From Branchiostoma lanceolatum (lineage: Eukaryota > Chordata > Leptocardii > Amphioxiformes > Branchiostomatidae), in contig NC_089722.1 of NCBI RefSeq assembly GCF_035083965.1, positions 25,855,081 through 25,919,080 on the forward strand: DNA of 64,000 nt, read 5' to 3'. Positions within the stretch are counted from its first letter, which is position 1, and every line of letters begins with the position of its first letter. Below the pieces are notes generated by a model that saw only the letters and a program-made list of their open reading frames with translations, was not told the DNA's origin and made no database searches. The position numbers and the translations under genes are program-made. This document shows positions 38,156 through 49,727 of this stretch, piece after piece.

Positions 38156-38985
38156 GACAGCCACATCTCATGCTCTCAGGATGGATGGACGGTAGCTACA
38201 GACAACGGGGCTGGGCTATGGAAACCAAACACAATGGCCCAGTTATCACATCGTCAGCGTGGTCGCAGCGACAACTACGGACTTCTGCAGGAGCTGCTGC
38301 GATGGTCGCCGACGAGTTCAAAGCTGTTTCTTCGACATTGCCACCGTCGATGACCTGTAGACACCTGCCATCAGTCCTGCCAGCCTACCAACTGTCGCTC
38401 TTCCGTTTATCACAGCCAACCCACTGTCGTTATAAGTACCACGGTGACCGTCTCTCACCAGTGTTCACTGATAGCCATCTTCTCCACACTAACAAATGCG
38501 TGGTGGGACATACGCAATTGCTTCAAAAGTTACAACTCTCGTGTCGCCATGCATCTTCCTTGTTATTCACCAAAGCTGTAGACTATAATGACGACATGAT
38601 GACGTGGAATCCACATCTCTTTCTCGTCACGATGATGTCATCAGTCTTTGAGCTGTATAGTAGTCAGACTGTACCATAATGATGACGTAAACTTTACCAT
38701 GAGATTTTGTCATGATATCGTTAACGGTGGACTACACTCGACCAATACTTTGCATTGAATGATAGCCACTCTTTTGTGCTCCGATTTCTTAGAGACCTTA
38801 CGTCACTTTGACATAATGCGTGTTATCCAGACATTGTGTCTAATGTAATCGTTTAGTCTTTATGAAGTTTCGAGCTTCATTGAAACGTGTTGTAGACGAA
38901 CTCTACAGTCGTATTCACACCGTGTAAGCCACATGATTCGAGGCAAAGTTTTAACTGGTCTGTTGTTTCCTCTGGTGCAAATAAA
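38156..38985 (+). other. Predicted 3' UTR exon of the mp11 gene
   Basis: Follows acceptor GTCCACACCTTAG and ends at AATAAA (38980-38985). Over a 140-nt window around the TGACG motifs it differs from the mp10 copy at only about 8 positions by hand count, far fewer proportionally than the ORFs. A 218-codon frame here (from 38023) is an accident of this copy: it is not kept in the mp10 or mp12 copies. Confidence 0.6.
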
Positions 38986-38989
38986 GCAA

Positions 38990-41900
38990 ATTAACACGCG
39001 AAAAAGTCTGTTTGAGTCCAGTTATTTTTTTATCTTAAGTAGATAATATGATAAGGCATATCCGCTGAATCATAAAGCATGTGTATGAATGAGTGAAATG
39101 TTGTTTGGTCAATGAGTGAGTTATTTGTAAACTCATTGTTATAGACAAACATACTGTGCATTGTAAGAAGTTATCTGTAACTTTTCAAGAAGTATACCTG
39201 CAAACTATAGATTCCATTGAAAACATATGTTCTCTGCACAGTGTCGTAAATTTGCAGAGTGATTTGAAGACACGATAAAACTGCTAGTCCATATTTTAGT
39301 AGTTTTGACAATCTGAGTTGATTCGTGGGTGTAGATCTAGACCAGTGATGATGCAAAGTTAGGTTAACGTTGTATTCGCTCCGACAAGAACAACGTTTGG
39401 GGAGGTACACATCTTCAGAAGAACGAACAGAACGACGCCAACATGCGTGTCCATAAGTTGTGTTAGGGTCTAGTCAGTCTACCATTCCACCTAGGCTCAG
39501 TCTCCTTCACATCCGTCGCATCAAACACAGACGATTTGCACGTAGTCGCGTTCACAACATTGGGGCCAGCACTCATTTGCATGGAATCAATTCACGACTC
39601 CCCAGAGAGGCCTCCGAGATCATGCCTGGAGCCAAAATACCTGCTGTCCAGTCAATAGAATATGCTAAGGCCGGAGTTTTTTTTTTATTTTTTTTAATTT
39701 TTTTTTTATTCAAACATTTAAACAGAAATACAGAGTGACAAAAGGGGGCGCACTCAAGTGCAAGACTTATTTTGACGCTACCCCTTACATAAAAAAAACA
39801 TACATATTTTACAGAGAGAAATCAAGTACAAGTGAAAAGCAAAGGAAAATCACATCAGACAGAAAATAATACATTGTACTTAATATAACAAGAAAGGATA
39901 CGCGCAAGTCCAGTTTCCCACCCACTGATGAAATAGTTGGACACATTACAAAAAATGCCAGGACAACTGTGTTTTAAAAACGCTTAGTTGTAGTGATGAA
40001 GTTTTGGGTTGTTAATAGAATATTGGAGTTAACAACAGATGAATGTGAAGGACTACCACGGAGTAAAACGGAAACTTTAGCGTTGTCCGATAATGATGGG
40101 AAGTTAAGGGTGTGTCCTAAGAGCCTGGAGAGTTTGCCGAGGAGGGTTGAGCGTTGGGCATTGTACATAGGGCAGTGGAGTACTGTTTCGCGTTGGCACC
40201 CGCAGTTACATGCTGGGCTGTTTAGCAATCCTCGAGTAAAGAGACTGTGGTTTAGACTACAGGTGCCAATGCGAAGGCGTAATAGGTGAACACAGGAAAG
40301 GCGAGGGCCATGGCTAAAATAGTTGAGCTTAACAGGTCGTATGGTTTTTAAGAGAGCAGTTCGAAATTGACAGTAGTTTAAAGAGCGAGTTGACAAATCG
40401 AGGTTGTTCCAGTGGTGCGTCGAGTACGGAACAAAGGACCTGGCAAAACGATTTGTTGAATAATTTAGAGGCCGGAGTTACTTCAACATGTTAGGGAATT
40501 CTTCTTAGTTTTCCTCAAAACTGGAGACGTGTGGCATATATGACGCCTATGCATGACATGGAAATATTTTCCATGAATATAATCCAGATAGTATTCAAAC
40601 CGTTGGCAGCATTTCCATCTAAGTACAGGCTACCGAGAGTACATATGCAAAACGGCTGTTATCTCCTATTGATAATTAGTTACGATTCAGTTGACACCGT
40701 ACGTCACTGGTCTAACCACTTATTTACACAACCAGACAGCTCGTATTTCCTACTTACTGGAGCATTTTCGAGTTCGTCTACACGGACTGTTCGCAGCATT
40801 GATTGACAGGCGGAACGGTAGGTAGATGTTTATATTAAGGTTGATTTACACTACAGTTGTTTAATACGCCGTGTAACAATCAAACTGAAATATCCACTTC
40901 GCGTCATTATTAAGTTATTGACGTATATGTGTTCTTTATGTATCCGGATGTTTCATGCCCAGCTTAACTGGGTCACTTCGAGTCGAACCTTAGACTGCAC
41001 CGATGTTTTCATCATATGATAACTCTTATCTCCTCAGTGCTTTTTTGACACAAAGGATAAAACAGGTGAACAGAAATGATACATGTATACATGTATAGAA
41101 GGAATACCTGGTTATCAACCACACACAATGAAGCCCCCTGTTACGCCTATCCAATTGTTACTCTGCATCAGACGGTTGGTCAAACTGACTTTTGTTGCTG
41201 TCTACTAGTATACTACAACCAAATTAGAGCGCGGGTCCGGAGGTAGCCCAAGGATTACTGAATTCTTGGCAGATAGATTCCACTAAGATTATTGAAAATA
41301 GGTGATGTCAGTTTTAGACCACCCCTGCCATCAAATCATTATTTTTTGATCAATTTGAATAATGATGATGCTTTCCTTACTCTCTGCACTCAACATGCAT
41401 GTACTAGATGCAAGTTGAAAAAGTGTTTTTAATGATATTGATTCAGCAAGGACTAGGAACCGAATTGGGACCATCCAGTCCTGATTCAGAACCGGGTTTG
41501 CTACTACGCCACACCCACAACCACCCGAGCTGTGTGTCATTATTCAGATGGCCAATCCACATGAAAACAATAAGACCTATTAGCAAATGTTACAGCAAAA
41601 AAAACCTCAAATGTCGCAACGTCAAAAGAGCAGAAAACGCACTATGCTGTCTGCAATACTCAAGAACATGAATGGTTAACCTTTCTGATGACTTTAACTA
41701 TACGCTAAGAATCGGTAAGAGAGAAAAATGTCACGGTTTTTCTGGGCCATCTATAATACAAAGTCGTTGAGGGAATGTAGGTCAACAAAGCTTTGTTTAC
41801 TGTTGATGCAAATCTTACCTTCTTTGTGCGCATGCCTATGGATAAAGAATTTGTAACTTGGCGAAAGTTGTCTACAACCATTTTGTGACAAGAAGGTAGG

Positions 41901-42360
41901 TTTGAGTTGGTTTCCTTTCCCCAAACATGACAGAAGTCAGTCTATCTATCTATCTATTTGTCACATTTTACAACATAAGGTTATAGGTTGAATAAGTGGT
42001 TCGTCCATGTCTTAAGGTGAGAATCACTATGGCGTGCTATCTGCTGGTGAAGGGCAGTTATAGACGTAAATGCAACAAAACTCAACCGATGAGCACATGA
42101 CAGCGCTAGGGCATAGGATGAAATCTACATGCTCGAATCAGCCGATCGACCAAAAATGGCAGGTGTTGCGGTCATGCTACTGCAAAGATATATAGAGTGA
42201 GACATTTTCGGCACAAAATTATACACGATACTTTTAAGAACGTAATGCATGTGTTGTTCGGACATGTGACGTTGTTGATTGAGTATATTAATGCACACCT
42301 TCAGCATCCTTTGCCGTTGTTGTAACCACGTTTTTAAACTGCAACTATTTCTACATACAG
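38990..42360. other. Spacer and upstream region of mp12
   Basis: Carries the second copy of the conserved block (39480-39650, octamer ATTTGCAT at 39575-39582), the LINE insertion (39679-40468), a copy of the 36.6-36.9 kb segment (40530-40800), and a probable 5' exon end for mp12 (AAGAAG|GTAGGTTTGAG near 41896). The matching position before mp13 reads ATAAG|GTAAGTTTGAG. Confidence 0.4.
39668..40479 (-). mobile_element. 5'-truncated LINE with 11-bp target duplication
   Basis: Element 39679-40468 on the minus strand, flanked by AGGCCGGAGTT (39668-39678 and 40469-40479). Its right end encodes the C-terminus of a non-LTR retrotransposon ORF2: RLRIGTCSLNHSLF and the zinc-knuckle-like SPACNCGCQRETVLHC with CPMYNAQR. 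The 3' end is the A-rich stretch (T-rich on plus) at 39679-39716. The uninterrupted target is seen in the paralogous block near 36172. Superfamily not assigned. Confidence 0.85.
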
Positions 42361-42383
42361 ACGGCAGACCGAGATACAGCAAC

Positions 42384-42473
42384 ATGGGTCTAAACATGCA
42401 GGTTGTTTGTGTGGTGGCGATCATCGTGGGACTAATGTTCAGCGGCACCCTCATCACCATGGGGATGGTGTAA
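42384..42473 (+). CDS. Micropeptide mp12, single membrane segment, 29 aa
   Basis: MGLNMQVVC, then a helix with VVAIIVGLMFSGTLITMGMV. Paralogue of mp10, mp11 and mp13. Acceptor CTACATACAG gives an exon from 42361, 23 nt before the ATG. The position of the expected donor reads ACAG|ATAAAA rather than GT, so the usual intron cannot be removed there, although a diverged copy of the 3' exon persists at 43.2-44.06 kb. The transcript may use another donor or end in the former intron. The ORF itself is well kept. Confidence 0.75.
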   Translation: MGLNMQVVCVVAIIVGLMFSGTLITMGMV

Positions 42474-43229
42474 ACAGATAAAAAAAACTTATCTACAGTT
42501 AGGGTACGTTTCTCTCTATGTACTGCAGCGTTTCGTTGTATTTTTTTGATCTGAAGATGGTAGGGCTCAGCTCGCCAGCTTGGAGTGGTAGATAGCCCTT
42601 GTGCATGTGCACGGGAAAAAGTGACATAGTAGTAGGTTTGAGCCCCCCTAGTCAAATACAGTTCTTGGGAAGTAGGAATATATGTAGCAGTCCTTGTTGA
42701 ATTTGATTTGTTTGTACGAGTTCGGGTAATTATTACGTGATTGGCGTGGGTTTACAGCAGTTGTGTGTCGACCGGCAGGGCCGGGCGGCCCTGTCTAGAT
42801 TTCTGTAGAATGGTCAGTCTATTAGCTGTTCTTCTAATTTTAAGTGTGTCCCATTCTAGGTCAGAAATTAGCACAGTGGCACTATGATGAGTGTTGGGAC
42901 TTTTGTAAGAGTTAGAGACGCATCATTTTTGAACGGATTCGATTGATATGATCCATGTGGTATAGGTCGCTAGGAGGCGCGATTATAGTCAAGCTTGTCT
43001 CGCTGTAACAATGATAACGACGGTAAGTCATAAACAATGTCTCAAGTCAACTTTTAGAACGTGATAGTCAGAATCATTTGATAGTTTTAAGAACCATTCC
43101 ATTTTCAACCAATTGAAAGATCGTAAGAGGCATTGTATTTCTTGTGTACTTAACTGATGTTGAAATGTTTGGAAACAATGATGATATTACTGATCAGTGG
43201 AAGGATTGTATAATCATGTTGTGGTAATC

Positions 43230-44063
43230 ACGCTAGAAGCTCTCAGGAAGGATGGGCGGGAGCTACAGACAGTCGACTGGGCACCAAAACAACCAGTCAT
43301 CACATCCTCAGCGTCTTCACAGCGACACCTACTTTCTGTTGGAGCTACTGCAACAATGGCCGCTGCCTCTTCGACATGGCCATCGTCTTGATCTGTAGAC
43401 AACTTACCGACTGTCACTCTTCTGTCTAAAGCCAACCCACCGTTGTTTTAAGTACTAGCACCACGACTGAGTGTCTCTCACGATCACCAGTGTTCACTGA
43501 TAGTCATCTTTACACATTAACAAATGCGTGGTGGGATATATGCTGTAACTTCACACACTACAGAGCTTGTGTCTCCATTGAATTCAGTCTCCTTGTTCAT
43601 TTCAGCGAAGCTACAGACTATAATGACGACGTGGTGACGTAAAATTCACCTCAAACGGTTTTTCGTCACGGTGATGTCATTTGAGCTGTATAGTAGTCAG
43701 ACTGTACCGTAATGATGACCTAAACTTTACCATGAGATTTTGTCATGATATCGTAATGGTGGACTACACTCGACCAATACTTTGCATTGAATAATAGCCG
43801 CTATTTTGTGCTCCGATTTCTTAGAGACCTTACGTCACTTTGACATAATGTGTGTTATCCTGACATTGTGTCTAATATCATCGATTAGTCTGTATGAAGT
43901 TTTGAGCCTGATTGAAACGTGTTGTAGATTAACTCTACAGTCGTATTCACATCGTGTAAGCCACATGATTCGAGGCAAAGTTTTGACTGGTCTACTGTTA
44001 CAGGAAGAATTCTGAAATTCACATTGTTAATCTAATTGTGGATCCAAATAAGGTGCAAATAAA
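43230..44063 (+). other. 3' UTR-like exon of the mp12 unit
   Basis: Third copy of the shared 3' exon, diverged at its start but highly similar from about 43615 onward (AATGATGAC, TTTTGTCATGATATCGTAA), with AATAAA at 44058-44063. A 50-bp stretch before the poly(A) signal is absent from the other two copies. Confidence 0.5.
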
Positions 44064-44599
44064 GCAAACTAACACACATGAAAACATACAGTTTCAGTCC
44101 AATTATTCTTATCTTTAGCAGATAACATAATATGGCATATCCGCTGAATTATAAAGCATGCATATGATTGAGTGAGTGAAAGAGAATATGTCGAAATGGA
44201 TCAATCGAGTGAGTTTCTAAACCGAATGCCTACACACGCACTATACATATAAAGAATTTATCTCCAAGTCTCTGAAAGTTACAACTGCGAAGAAATAAAT
44301 GACACCGAAAACATATGCTTCTCGGCGCAGATTATAAAAAGTCATTAAACATATCAAAAGGACAAAGGGATATATTAAACATAACAAAAGGACATAGGGA
44401 TATAGCAAAACCTCCAGTCTATAGTTTTGACTTATCGTGTTAAATCGAGGGATGAAACGAAGTTAGGTTGTTTGCACTCCAACATGAACAAAATTTTGGG
44501 AGGTAAACATCTTCAGAAGAACGGGCACATCAATAAGTTATGACAGTGTGTAGTCATCCATACTCTGCTTTGACAACTTGCCATTGCTCGAATGCGGAC

Positions 44600-44770
44600 T
44601 TTAGCTTGGCATCTTTCACATTCGTCGCAATAAACATGGGCGATTTGCACGCATTCACAGCATTGGTAGCAGCTCTCATTTGCATGGAATCAAAACACGC
44701 CTCCCCAGAGAGGCCTCCGAGATCATGCCTGGAGCCAACACACCTGCTGTCCCTTCAAGAGATGGTGAGA
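44600..44770. promoter_or_regulatory. Repeated octamer-bearing block
   Basis: Third clear copy of a block also at 36003-36180 and 39480-39650. It includes CTCATTTGCATGGAATCAA, containing the POU octamer ATTTGCAT (exact here and at 39575, ATTTGCAC at 36082), then CCTCCGAGATCATGCCTGGA. It lies between the poly(A) site of one micropeptide gene and the start of the next, which suggests a promoter or enhancer role. It is also simply part of the duplicated unit. Confidence 0.35.
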
Positions 44771-45419
44771 AGGCCGACCTGCGGGGTTATTTCAACACGT
44801 GAAGTCTCTCCTAAGTCTTCTCGAAAACGCGATTCCTTTTATTTTCATTGTAACGTTGCTGACAAAAGAAAATAGTGGGATTTATCATTCGTCGCATTAA
44901 AACATAGACGATTTGCAGTTGAATATTTGCTTTCACATCATCGATGACAGCTCTCATTTGCATAGAGTGAAATTACTACCCCACAGAGAGGCCGTTCAAC
45001 AAGATTTTAGTGTGTTAATTGAGCTGAATTAGGTCACCAGGCAGAGCTCTTCAAAACAAGAAAGTCCTCCTTGTTTTGAGCGCATGTCTAGATCTTAAGA
45101 AGAGGATTTGTAACTTGGCGAAGTTGTGACCTTGTCCTGGACATAAGGTAAGTTTGAGTTGGTTCCATTTCGCTGAACATGACAAAATTCAGTTGCATTT
45201 TTCAACATCTTCCAAGGCAAAATATTGATTAATGTCATTATTCAGGTGTTCGTCTGTTATGTATGGTGAGAAGCAAAATGGCGTGCCATCTACCGCTGAA
45301 GGGTTTCCAGCGAAGTGTTATAGATGCTACTTAGTGGTCTAATGCAACAAAACCAAGCAACACATGATAGCGCTAGGGCATAGGGTGAAATTTGCATGTT
45401 CAAATCATACGGTAATTTG

Positions 45420-45620
45420 AATGACATGCTGCTACCTGTAATTAATGTACATATTGGATGGATGTTTGTTGCGTTGTCATCGTTACTGTATGTATTGTTA
45501 TTTTGATGTTGTATTTGTATGTGATAAGAAGTCCAGGAAGACTAGTGATGTGCCTTAGGGCCCATCGCTAATGGATTTTCTTCAATAAAGTTCAATAAAG
45601 TTCAAGTTCAAGTCGAGCGA
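45420..45620 (+). mobile_element. LINE 3' tail
   Basis: Ends with GGGCCCATCGCTAATGG and the repeated tail TTCAATAAAGTTCAATAAAG, a CR1/L2-like 3' terminus. No coding portion is present. Confidence 0.55.
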
Positions 45621-45832
45621 CGAAAACGCCAGGTGTTGCGTGTAATGCTGCAAATACATAAACACATTGTTGGCACAAATACACAATGATTTTAAGAATA
45701 CAGCTTTTCGTTAATTTCACGTGGTTGATTGACATCTTTTTTCACACACACATCTTCAGCGTTGTTGGAAGCGTACTCCCAAACTGCAACAAAATTCTAC
45801 ACCGCTGTCGTGACAGAGCTAGTTACAACAAC

Positions 45833-45916
45833 ATGAGTCTGAATATCAAGGTTGTACTTGCGATGGCGATCATCTTGGGACTGATGGTCAGCGTCAGCCT
45901 CTTAGGGGTGGTGTAA
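45833..45916 (+). CDS. Micropeptide mp13, single membrane segment, 27 aa
   Basis: MSLNIKVVLA, then a helix with MAIILGLMVSVSLLGVV. Most diverged member of the 34-46 kb group: it lacks the MGM ending and is two residues shorter than mp12, but LN(I/M)xVV and AII(L/V)GLM(V/F)S align. Acceptor TCGTGACAG gives an exon from 45817. The stop is 3 nt before CAG|GTAAAA. A conserved upstream segment at about 45110-45160 likely holds its first exon. Confidence 0.75.
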   Translation: MSLNIKVVLAMAIILGLMVSVSLLGVV

Positions 45917-45954
45917 CAGGTAAAACCTTACATAGAGTTAGGAGTTAGCTTGCT

Positions 45955-46335
45955 GTTATTTACCTTCGCCAAGAAGGTTATGTTTTCGATTTTGCTAAAT
46001 TTATGGTAGAGTGGCTGTGGATGTAAACAGCATAACTCGAGAAGCTGTAAATGGATGCGCATCATTTTTGGTAGGTGGGCAGGATTCGGGGAGTCCCTAG
46101 GGAGACAAAAGTCAAGTTCGATAATGGGTCTCTTAGTGGTTATCTGCGGTACTGCAGTGGAATTTCAAAGTTTGAGGTCTCCTTTTCTGAAGGTGCCATG
46201 GTAATCATTCCTGAGGGGTGGATAACCCATGGGACAGGAAATACGCGGTGTAAAATTGGCCCCCTAGCGGCTATTTGGAACTGCAGTTGGCCTTCGGCGG
46301 AGGATGACTTATTTGTTGAAATACACAAGTTATCA
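45955..46335 (+). repeat. Dispersed repeat, unassigned family
   Basis: Shares GGTTATGTTTTCG, AGCATAACTC, TTTTTGGTAGGTG and GGTACTGCAGTGGA(A/G) with 57655-58270, where the module recurs several times. Probably an old non-autonomous element common in this genome. Confidence 0.5.
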
Positions 46336-47449
46336 AAAACAATGTCTCATATCAAATTTTAGAACGCGAAATTATCTTATGAGCAAATCAATTTAGTTAA
46401 CTGAAATATCGTAACAGCTTCAATGTCTTTCTTTTGTGCTATAATGCTTATAAAATCTTTGACAAACAATCTTGATATTACTGATAGGCTGCTGATTACA
46501 TAATTATGTCGTAGTATGGGTTTTTCATACGAAGATTCCACATCATATCCTTCAATACAGTTCATGTCTCATCTGCATAGTATTCCTATCCAGAAAATTG
46601 AAGCCATTTTATCCTTTTCTGGTTCAGGCAATCATGTAAATGATCATGATTGACAGCTACAGGGGACGATGTTCCTGGCAACGCTGAGGCACCTGCCTGT
46701 CAACGGCTCCATCACGACAAGGCTGTGTAATATGCAAAAACAACAGGTCTGTTCAGAACTGACCATCTCGTTTCTGACAAGAATGCGTCAACAAGAACAT
46801 CTCAATTTTCCAGCATCGTGGTTTAGATACTTCTCTAGGAATCATAACTCTCTGTATGTGTTCAAATAATTTGGGGTGAAAAGTTGAAACATGTAATTTT
46901 GGCAGATATGTTTTAGTCTTTTTTAAGTCTGTTTTAGGGTTACTTTAGAATATTTGCTGATATCGTTAATGCTATACTCTTGGTGAATACAGCAGGTGTA
47001 GGTTATGTATTTTGCCATATGTATTCTTTTTTTGGCTTTTATATGTGGTTTTTATTTTTCAAAACCGGAACATTTGTAAGTTGTGTCTACGTTAAATGGC
47101 GAAATAATCTCTAACATATTTGCGTTTTAAACACTTTTTTGCCTGTCATTATCATTGAAACGTATCATTGGAATTTCGATCAATAAACTTTTCACAGTTG
47201 TTCAATAATCAACACTATTGCATCTATCTAACGTCTATTTATCTAGACTGTTGTTCGTGTTAGGAAAAGTGAATATAGTAACTCACTGTAAGACTATGTA
47301 TGCTAGAGTAAAGACATGGTGGTAAGGAAGGCACCGCTGCCTCAATACCTTTTGCTTTTAAATACTGTTACCTTTACCTGTACCTAGTCCCATCCTCATG
47401 CCTGAGGGTTGGGGACTATGGTGGCGTCCAGTGTCAGCCTCTTCTATTC

Positions 47450-47620
47450 CATCCTGTCTCTGACTCGGTGAGAACACTCCGTCAGTGGTAGGCCCATCCA
47501 GTCTCTCCCACCTGTCTCTGTCTCTGAACACTCTGCCAGTGGAAGGTCCATCCAGTCTCTCCCTACCGTCTCTGTCTCTGTGAGAACAATCTGCCAGTGG
47601 TAGGCCCATTCAGTCTCGAA
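47450..47620. repeat. Minisatellite, about 57-60 bp unit
   Basis: Three imperfect tandem units built on CCATCCAGTCTCTCCC, TGTCTCTGTCTCTG and CTGCCAGTGG(T/A)AGG. Confidence 0.75.
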
Positions 47621-47649
47621 TACTGTTATTGTTCCACTCCAAATGATAA

Positions 47650-47787
47650 ATGGCGTCCTTCAAGACAGAAGGTCGTCAGGAGCGGCGGCACACCGACGAG
47701 AACAATGGCCTGGTTGAGGACGACATTTTGCTGACGTCTGCCTTGACGCCTAGAGCATCTCCAGTGGAAGGTGCCAAATATCATTAG
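47650..47787 (+). CDS. Uncertain 45-aa hydrophilic ORF
   Basis: Starts MASFKTEGRQERRHTDENNG and is charged, with no membrane segment. It is included because its TAG abuts a donor-like GTAAAC directly, echoing the architecture of the micropeptide genes, and because the ATG context is reasonable. No paralogue or known domain was seen; it could be chance. Confidence 0.25.
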   Translation: MASFKTEGRQERRHTDENNGLVEDDILLTSALTPRASPVEGAKYH

Positions 47788-48378
47788 GTAAACACAATGC
47801 CATGTGATGAACTAGCCTTCAGCCAGCCTCGTAATGTTTAAGTTTAACCTTTGAGCTGATTTTAATCCTAGAATCCATGAACTTCTTTCACCGTAATATG
47901 ATATGATGCAGTATGACATGATTCTGTATTATATACTAGAATAAAACATGATACATACTCGACTCTAAAACGTTATTTCATTGTCCTTAAGTGGTCTAGC
48001 TATATGACCTTACAACGTATACGGATGACATTAAGGTGTATTCGTCTTATTTGGTTGTTTGTATTGCATACCCGCGGTAGACCGCCTAGCATGGCGTATC
48101 ACACCAGCTTTGTAATGAATGTATAGTAGTAATGTCGAAAACTTCTCCTTGATACCAAATTAGTAACAAGACAGTGCAGTTTTTTTTGGCTGTATGTTTG
48201 CAACGATCCCTAGCCATCCGGATCAGACCGCACTAGTACTACCACAGCCCGAGGATATCTCCAGTTTGGCATGCTACAGTGGCACCTGACTGTGGAATAT
48301 TCTAGTGTCACACGGCGACGTCTTCCCCTCATGAACAACACCGTGCCTTGTTTCTTGCATCCTTCGGCTGAGATAGAG

Positions 48379-48471
48379 ATGGTTTGGGGGAATATTTTCG
48401 AGAACGCTTTGGTGCTGTTTATCGTGCTCGGGGCTGTTGGCATCGTTTGGGCCTTTATTGTCACGATGTGA
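48379..48471 (+). CDS. Micropeptide mp14, single membrane segment, 30 aa
   Basis: MVWGNIFENA, then LVLFIVLGAVGIVWAFIVTM. Pairs with mp15: 16 of 26 aligned residues are identical, including EN, VLFIVLG and VWAFI. The N-terminal FEN plus a long Leu/Val/Ile helix recalls sarcolipin (LFLNF at the start of its helix), but this is a weak, short likeness. The frame is open upstream to ATG 48271, so longer forms of 46 or 66 residues are possible; mp15 has a stop at the equivalent place, which favours the short form. Donor AGA|GTAAGT follows 22 nt after the stop. Confidence 0.72.
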   Translation: MVWGNIFENALVLFIVLGAVGIVWAFIVTM

Positions 48472-48597
48472 GACGCCGAAAGAGACGAATAGAGTAAGTT
48501 GCACCTGTATAATATACGTGTGGGGACGTAGTGTACGTAGCTGTCTACTTAACATGTTGATGACAGCGTCATGACGTTGATATTTTCAGAATTCACT

Positions 48598-48770
48598 GAA
48601 TGGGGTCGCGTGGCGTAACGGCAGGGTGTTCGACCTAGAGCCCAGCGGTCCCGGGTTCGAATCCACCAACTCCACCGATGTCATGCCCTTGGGAAAGGCA
48701 CTTAAAACACGACTTTCCTCACTCCACCCAGGTGTAAAAATGGGTATATTGTTCTCTGTACGCGGCTCTG
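48598..48770 (+). mobile_element. tRNA-derived SINE
   Basis: Head with box A TGGCGTAACGGCAGGGTG and box B GGGTTCGAATCC, then CCCTTGGGAAAGGCACTTAA, CTTTCCTCACTCCACCC and GTGTAAAAATGGGTAT. Same family as the copy at 63899. Sits in the predicted intron after the mp14 ORF. Confidence 0.8.
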
Positions 48771-49727
48771 TTAATATAAGTTCAGTGCAGTGCCACGTCG
48801 TCATTTTCTGTCGAAAAGCAAAAAAGGTCTAATATTTGACATTATATTATACATATATATAGTCCTAAACTGGTGATTTAAGGACATATTATATAATTGT
48901 GGGTATTGTCGATTTATGATGATTAAAACACGTTAACGTTGCGGTGAGGAGGGTTGAGTTTTAAGGAAGAATGAAAAGTCGGTGTTTTATGACGCTTTGT
49001 ACGTGACGTTTAAAGTTAACTTGTAATATACTTTTTTGATCCAAATGGCTGATTCAAATATAACGTGTGAAGTAGATATGGCTTGTTATGTACATTTAAT
49101 CCTTCACCATATACGTGCCCATTGGGTTAACTATAACGGTTCAACCTTCATTCTGCCCTTTTATATATACCATTGTCTGCTGCGTGCATGAAATGTTACG
49201 TCTGAGTTGTTTACTGTTAATGACGCATGATTATGATCTTAAAATGCTTACAGTGTGTGCTAAATGAGCCAGACGGTTTGCTACTATAAGACTCAAGCTT
49301 GTTTTACAAGGGGGGGGGGGGGGTAACATACTGCATGTATTAAAGTTAGTTATTAAAGCATGTATTAAAGTATGTATTAAAGTTAGTTATTAAAGTAGTA
49401 AAGTTATACCTTCCTTGGTACATGTTTTGGGAGTTTCAGTAGTCATAGTTGTTTGATATATCAAGTAAATTCAGACACTTGCTTTAAAATGTCCTTACGA
49501 CATTCGCATCTGCATTGATTCATCTCCCATTTCTAGCAAAATAAATGTTTGATATGATGCTCTTCGACGTTGCCTGAACCTTTGTTACGATCCCGAAGCT
49601 CCAGTGACCTTTGTCCTGAGGCTATATATTTTCCTGATCTACCAGCAGTGTTCGCCTGTGCGACATTTGCTCCTGTGCCATTGTAGTACCCGCAACGTAT
49701 ACTGTGGACTCCCTTCCGTAAACAAAA

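Larger units (their letters stand above)
44064..45816. other. Spacer and upstream region of mp13
   Basis: Holds two further copies of the octamer-bearing block (ATTTGCAT at 44678-44685 and 44956-44963), a putative 5' exon end (GGACATAAG|GTAAGTTTGAG near 45149) and a LINE tail (45420-45620). No other ORF is supported. Confidence 0.4.
45920..48378. other. Spacer between mp13 and mp14
   Basis: Contains a dispersed repeat (45955-46335) shared with 57655-58270, a minisatellite (47450-47620) and one uncertain small ORF (47650-47787). The stretch 46.6-46.9 kb may be the mp13 3' exon, but no poly(A) signal was firmly linked. Confidence 0.35.

Noticed and set aside
38023-38679. 218-codon frame, the longest in the window
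   Set aside because: It spans an intron end and the 3' exon of the mp11 unit; the reading frame is interrupted in the mp10 and mp12 copies, despite high nucleotide identity.
48601-48675. tRNA gene
   Set aside because: A and B boxes are present, but the sequence runs into a shared SINE body and has no complete acceptor stem.
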